7,277 nt of DNA from Sulfurimonas sp. (GTDB lineage Bacteria > Campylobacterota > Campylobacteria > Campylobacterales > Sulfurimonadaceae). The notes under the pieces are model-generated. The model worked only from the letters and a program-made list of their open reading frames with translations. It did no database searches and was not told where the DNA came from. A program made the position numbers and the translations under genes. The stretch spans positions 1-7,277 of the forward strand of contig JAFLJV010000193.1 in the NCBI GenBank assembly GCA_022712845.1. Reading direction: 5' to 3'. Within the stretch, counting starts at the first letter, position 1. Every line of letters starts with the position of its first letter. Positions 5,785 through 7,277 of the stretch are shown here, piece after piece.

Positions 5785-6582
5785 ATGCCTAAATTTAGTA
5801 TATTTATACTCATATTTATCTTTTCATTTTCATTTTTTGGCTCTTTATTTTATTCAATAGATGCATATTCACTTCAAAGTGGCAAAATACTACTTTCCCC
5901 TTCAATGGAACATTTCCTTGGTACAGATAGATTAGGTAGGGATATACTTGCTAGATTAATGGAAGGTGGTAAAATTTCACTTATTATTGGTGTTGGAAGT
6001 GCATTTATCGCCTCTATCATAGGACTAATTTTAGGTTCTATGGCTGGATATTTTAGAGGAAACACTGATAAAGCTTTTATAATTATAGTAGACTTATTTT
6101 TAACATTTCCAACATTTTTTTTACTTTTAGCACTTGTTAGTTATGTAAATGCTTCTGCTTGGGTTTTAATTGTTATTATTTCTATAACAGGCTGGATGAC
6201 AACTGCTCGTTTAATTCGTTCAGAGAGTTTTCAAATAACTTCTCAACCATATATAAAAATACTAAATATAGCTAGAGTTAGTAAATTAAAAATTCTTTTT
6301 AAATATTATGCACCTATATTAGCTCCTATTTATTTTGTTAGTTTTACTTTTGGTGTAGGTGGAGCTATTTTAGCCGAATCAGGACTTAGTTTTTTAGGTC
6401 TTGGAATTGTTGCACCACAAATGAGTTGGGGTACAATTTTAAGTGGTGGCAAAGAAGTTATTGAGATTGCTTGGTGGGTTAGTTTCTTTCCAGGACTTAT
6501 GATTTTTTTAGTTACTTTTTCTTTGATTAATATTTCAAATTATCTACAACAATTAACAAATCAAAAACAGATTCAAAATTAA
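5785..6582 (+). CDS. OppC/DppC-family ABC transporter permease with degenerate EAA loop
   Basis: A 265-residue inner-membrane permease of the peptide/nickel (Dpp/Opp/Nik C-type) ABC importer family. Marks are HFLGTDRLGRDILARLMEGG (43-62, the GTD-lGRD-lsRl--G signature), SLIIGVGSAFIASIIGLILG and GYFRG (65-92), the LTFPTFFLLLALV membrane segment (106-118), and ILAESGLSFLGLGIVAPQMSWG (195-216). About six membrane segments are visible, the first at 5-24. The cytoplasmic EAA loop that contacts the ATPase should read EAA---G; here it is KILNIAR (158-164), so Glu, both Ala and Gly are all replaced. Coupling to an ATPase is therefore uncertain, though the following LKILFKYYAPI keeps the usual pattern. 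No ATPase, partner permease or binding protein is in the window. The start is nine bases after flgK with a poor ribosome site, suggesting coupling to flgK translation. Substrate cannot be told. Confidence 0.87.
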   Translation: MPKFSIFILIFIFSFSFFGSLFYSIDAYSLQSGKILLSPSMEHFLGTDRLGRDILARLMEGGKISLIIGVGSAFIASIIGLILGSMAGYFRGNTDKAFIIIVDLFLTFPTFFLLLALVSYVNASAWVLIVIISITGWMTTARLIRSESFQITSQPYIKILNIARVSKLKILFKYYAPILAPIYFVSFTFGVGGAILAESGLSFLGLGIVAPQMSWGTILSGGKEVIEIAWWVSFFPGLMIFLVTFSLINISNYLQQLTNQKQIQN

Positions 6583-6593
6583 GGAATTTAGTG

Positions 6594-7277
6594 ATGAAAC
6601 AAAAAGAGATAGGATATTACTTTATGGTTATGGCAAGTGTAGTTATTATCTTAGCTGGTGCTAAGGTTGCCTCAGAGATTATAGTTCCTTTTCTTTTATC
6701 TCTTTTTATAGCAATTATTTTATCCCCTTCATATAATTTTTTTAATAAAAAAGGATTACCCAATTCCCTATCTTTAACTATAGTTATTACAATATTTATA
6801 GTTTTTATTTTATTAGTTGCTAAATTAATTGGCTCTTCAGCACAAGAGTTTAGCTCAAATATAGATTTTTATAGTCAACAACTTTTAGGTACTTTTACCA
6901 CTTTTACAGTTTATGCTACAAAATTAGGTATAGAAATTCCATTTGAGGATATATCAAACATTATAAATACAAAGCAAATTATGAATTTTTCAACAACTTT
7001 GATTAAAAGTATAGGTTCTTTATTTGCAAATGGCTTTGTAATACTTTTAACTGTTATATTTATGATATTGGAGTCAAAATATTTTATAAAAAAACTAGAG
7101 TATGCAAGCCTAAAATCATTATCACTAAGTCATGCAGGTGAAATAATGAATCAAATTAAAGAGTATATGGTTTTAAAAGCTTTGATATCTTTACTAACAG
7201 GTTTTATTATTTGGATAGCTTTAGTTTTAGTTGGAACTGATTATCCGTTTTTATGGGCAACATTAGCATTTTTATTA
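6594..7277 (+). CDS. AI-2E/PerM-family membrane protein (3' partial)
   Basis: An open frame of 228 codons runs off the window end. The ATG at 6594 has AAGGA eight bases upstream; a GTG three bases earlier (6591) is in frame with the same site five bases away and cannot be excluded. The protein begins with a membrane pair (about residues 8-48, with VPFLLSLFIAIILSP matching the family's f--Pfl-a---Ayil-P start), a third segment at about 60-78, a long soluble region (80-135), another segment at about 140-160, and a further block reading LKALISLLTGFIIWIALVLVG then FLWATLAFLL, the typical AI-2E transporter G-----l-Gv-fall-g-laf core. The C-terminal third is missing. Members include the AI-2 exporter TqsA and Na+/H+ antiporters, so the substrate is open. 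It lies 11 bases after the permease and is probably in the same transcript. Confidence 0.88.
   Translation, partial: MKQKEIGYYFMVMASVVIILAGAKVASEIIVPFLLSLFIAIILSPSYNFFNKKGLPNSLSLTIVITIFIVFILLVAKLIGSSAQEFSSNIDFYSQQLLGTFTTFTVYATKLGIEIPFEDISNIINTKQIMNFSTTLIKSIGSLFANGFVILLTVIFMILESKYFIKKLEYASLKSLSLSHAGEIMNQIKEYMVLKALISLLTGFIIWIALVLVGTDYPFLWATLAFLL

Noticed and set aside
5874..6065. Minus-strand open frame of 63 codons opposite the permease gene
   Set aside because: It is antisense to the conserved GTD-lGRD region of the permease and shows no features of its own.
1..7277. tRNA or rRNA genes, CRISPR arrays, insertion sequences, attachment sites
   Set aside because: Nearly all bases are accounted for by coding genes; the largest gap is 111 bases. 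No direct repeat arrays, transposase-like proteins, terminal inverted repeats or RNA-gene signatures were seen by reading.

Overview
The window is AT-rich and densely packed, with short or no intergenic gaps and all genes on the + strand. It reads as a flagellar gene cluster of a Campylobacterota (epsilonproteobacterial) bacterium. Supporting points are the order flgI-flgJ-flgM-flgN-flgK with an RsmD-type methylase just upstream (the same order as around Cj1461-Cj1466 in Campylobacter jejuni), a short FlgJ without a muramidase domain, a short FlgM, and recognisable sigma54 and sigma28 promoter sequences. A free-living Sulfurimonas-like genus is plausible from general flavour, but the sequence alone does not prove the genus.

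Layout. (1) Bases 2-703: the C-terminal part of a protein whose start lies outside the window. It looks like the end of a response-regulator receiver domain followed by a coiled coil and a helical, acidic-tailed region. (2) 731-1111: a small protein with a TTG start and features of a degenerate receiver-like fold. (3) 1101-1691: rsmD, overlapping the previous gene by 11 bases. (4) 1693-1712: a well-formed sigma54 (RpoN) promoter directly in front of flgI. (5) 1737-5776: flgI (P-ring), flgJ (rod-binding protein), flgM (anti-sigma28), flgN-like chaperone and flgK (hook-filament junction). A sigma28-type promoter lies in the 111-base gap before flgM. (6) 5785-6582: an OppC/DppC-family ABC permease with a degenerate EAA loop. 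(7) 6594 to the window end: the N-terminal part of an AI-2E/PerM-family membrane protein.

How it works together. The sigma54 promoter would switch on the P-ring and rod genes with the other middle flagellar genes and could read through to flgM, flgN and flgK. The internal sigma28 promoter would add expression of flgM-flgN-flgK once the hook is complete and FlgM has been exported, giving the usual FlgM feedback loop. FlgN is expected to chaperone FlgK, whose gene starts one base after the flgN stop. The transporter-like genes follow so closely that they may be co-transcribed with flgK, but nothing in them points to a flagellar role.

No clearly new system is visible: this is mostly a conserved flagellar locus. 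The points most worth a second look are the paired sigma54/sigma28 architecture, the receiver-like gene pair upstream of rsmD, and the orphan permease with a lost EAA motif.
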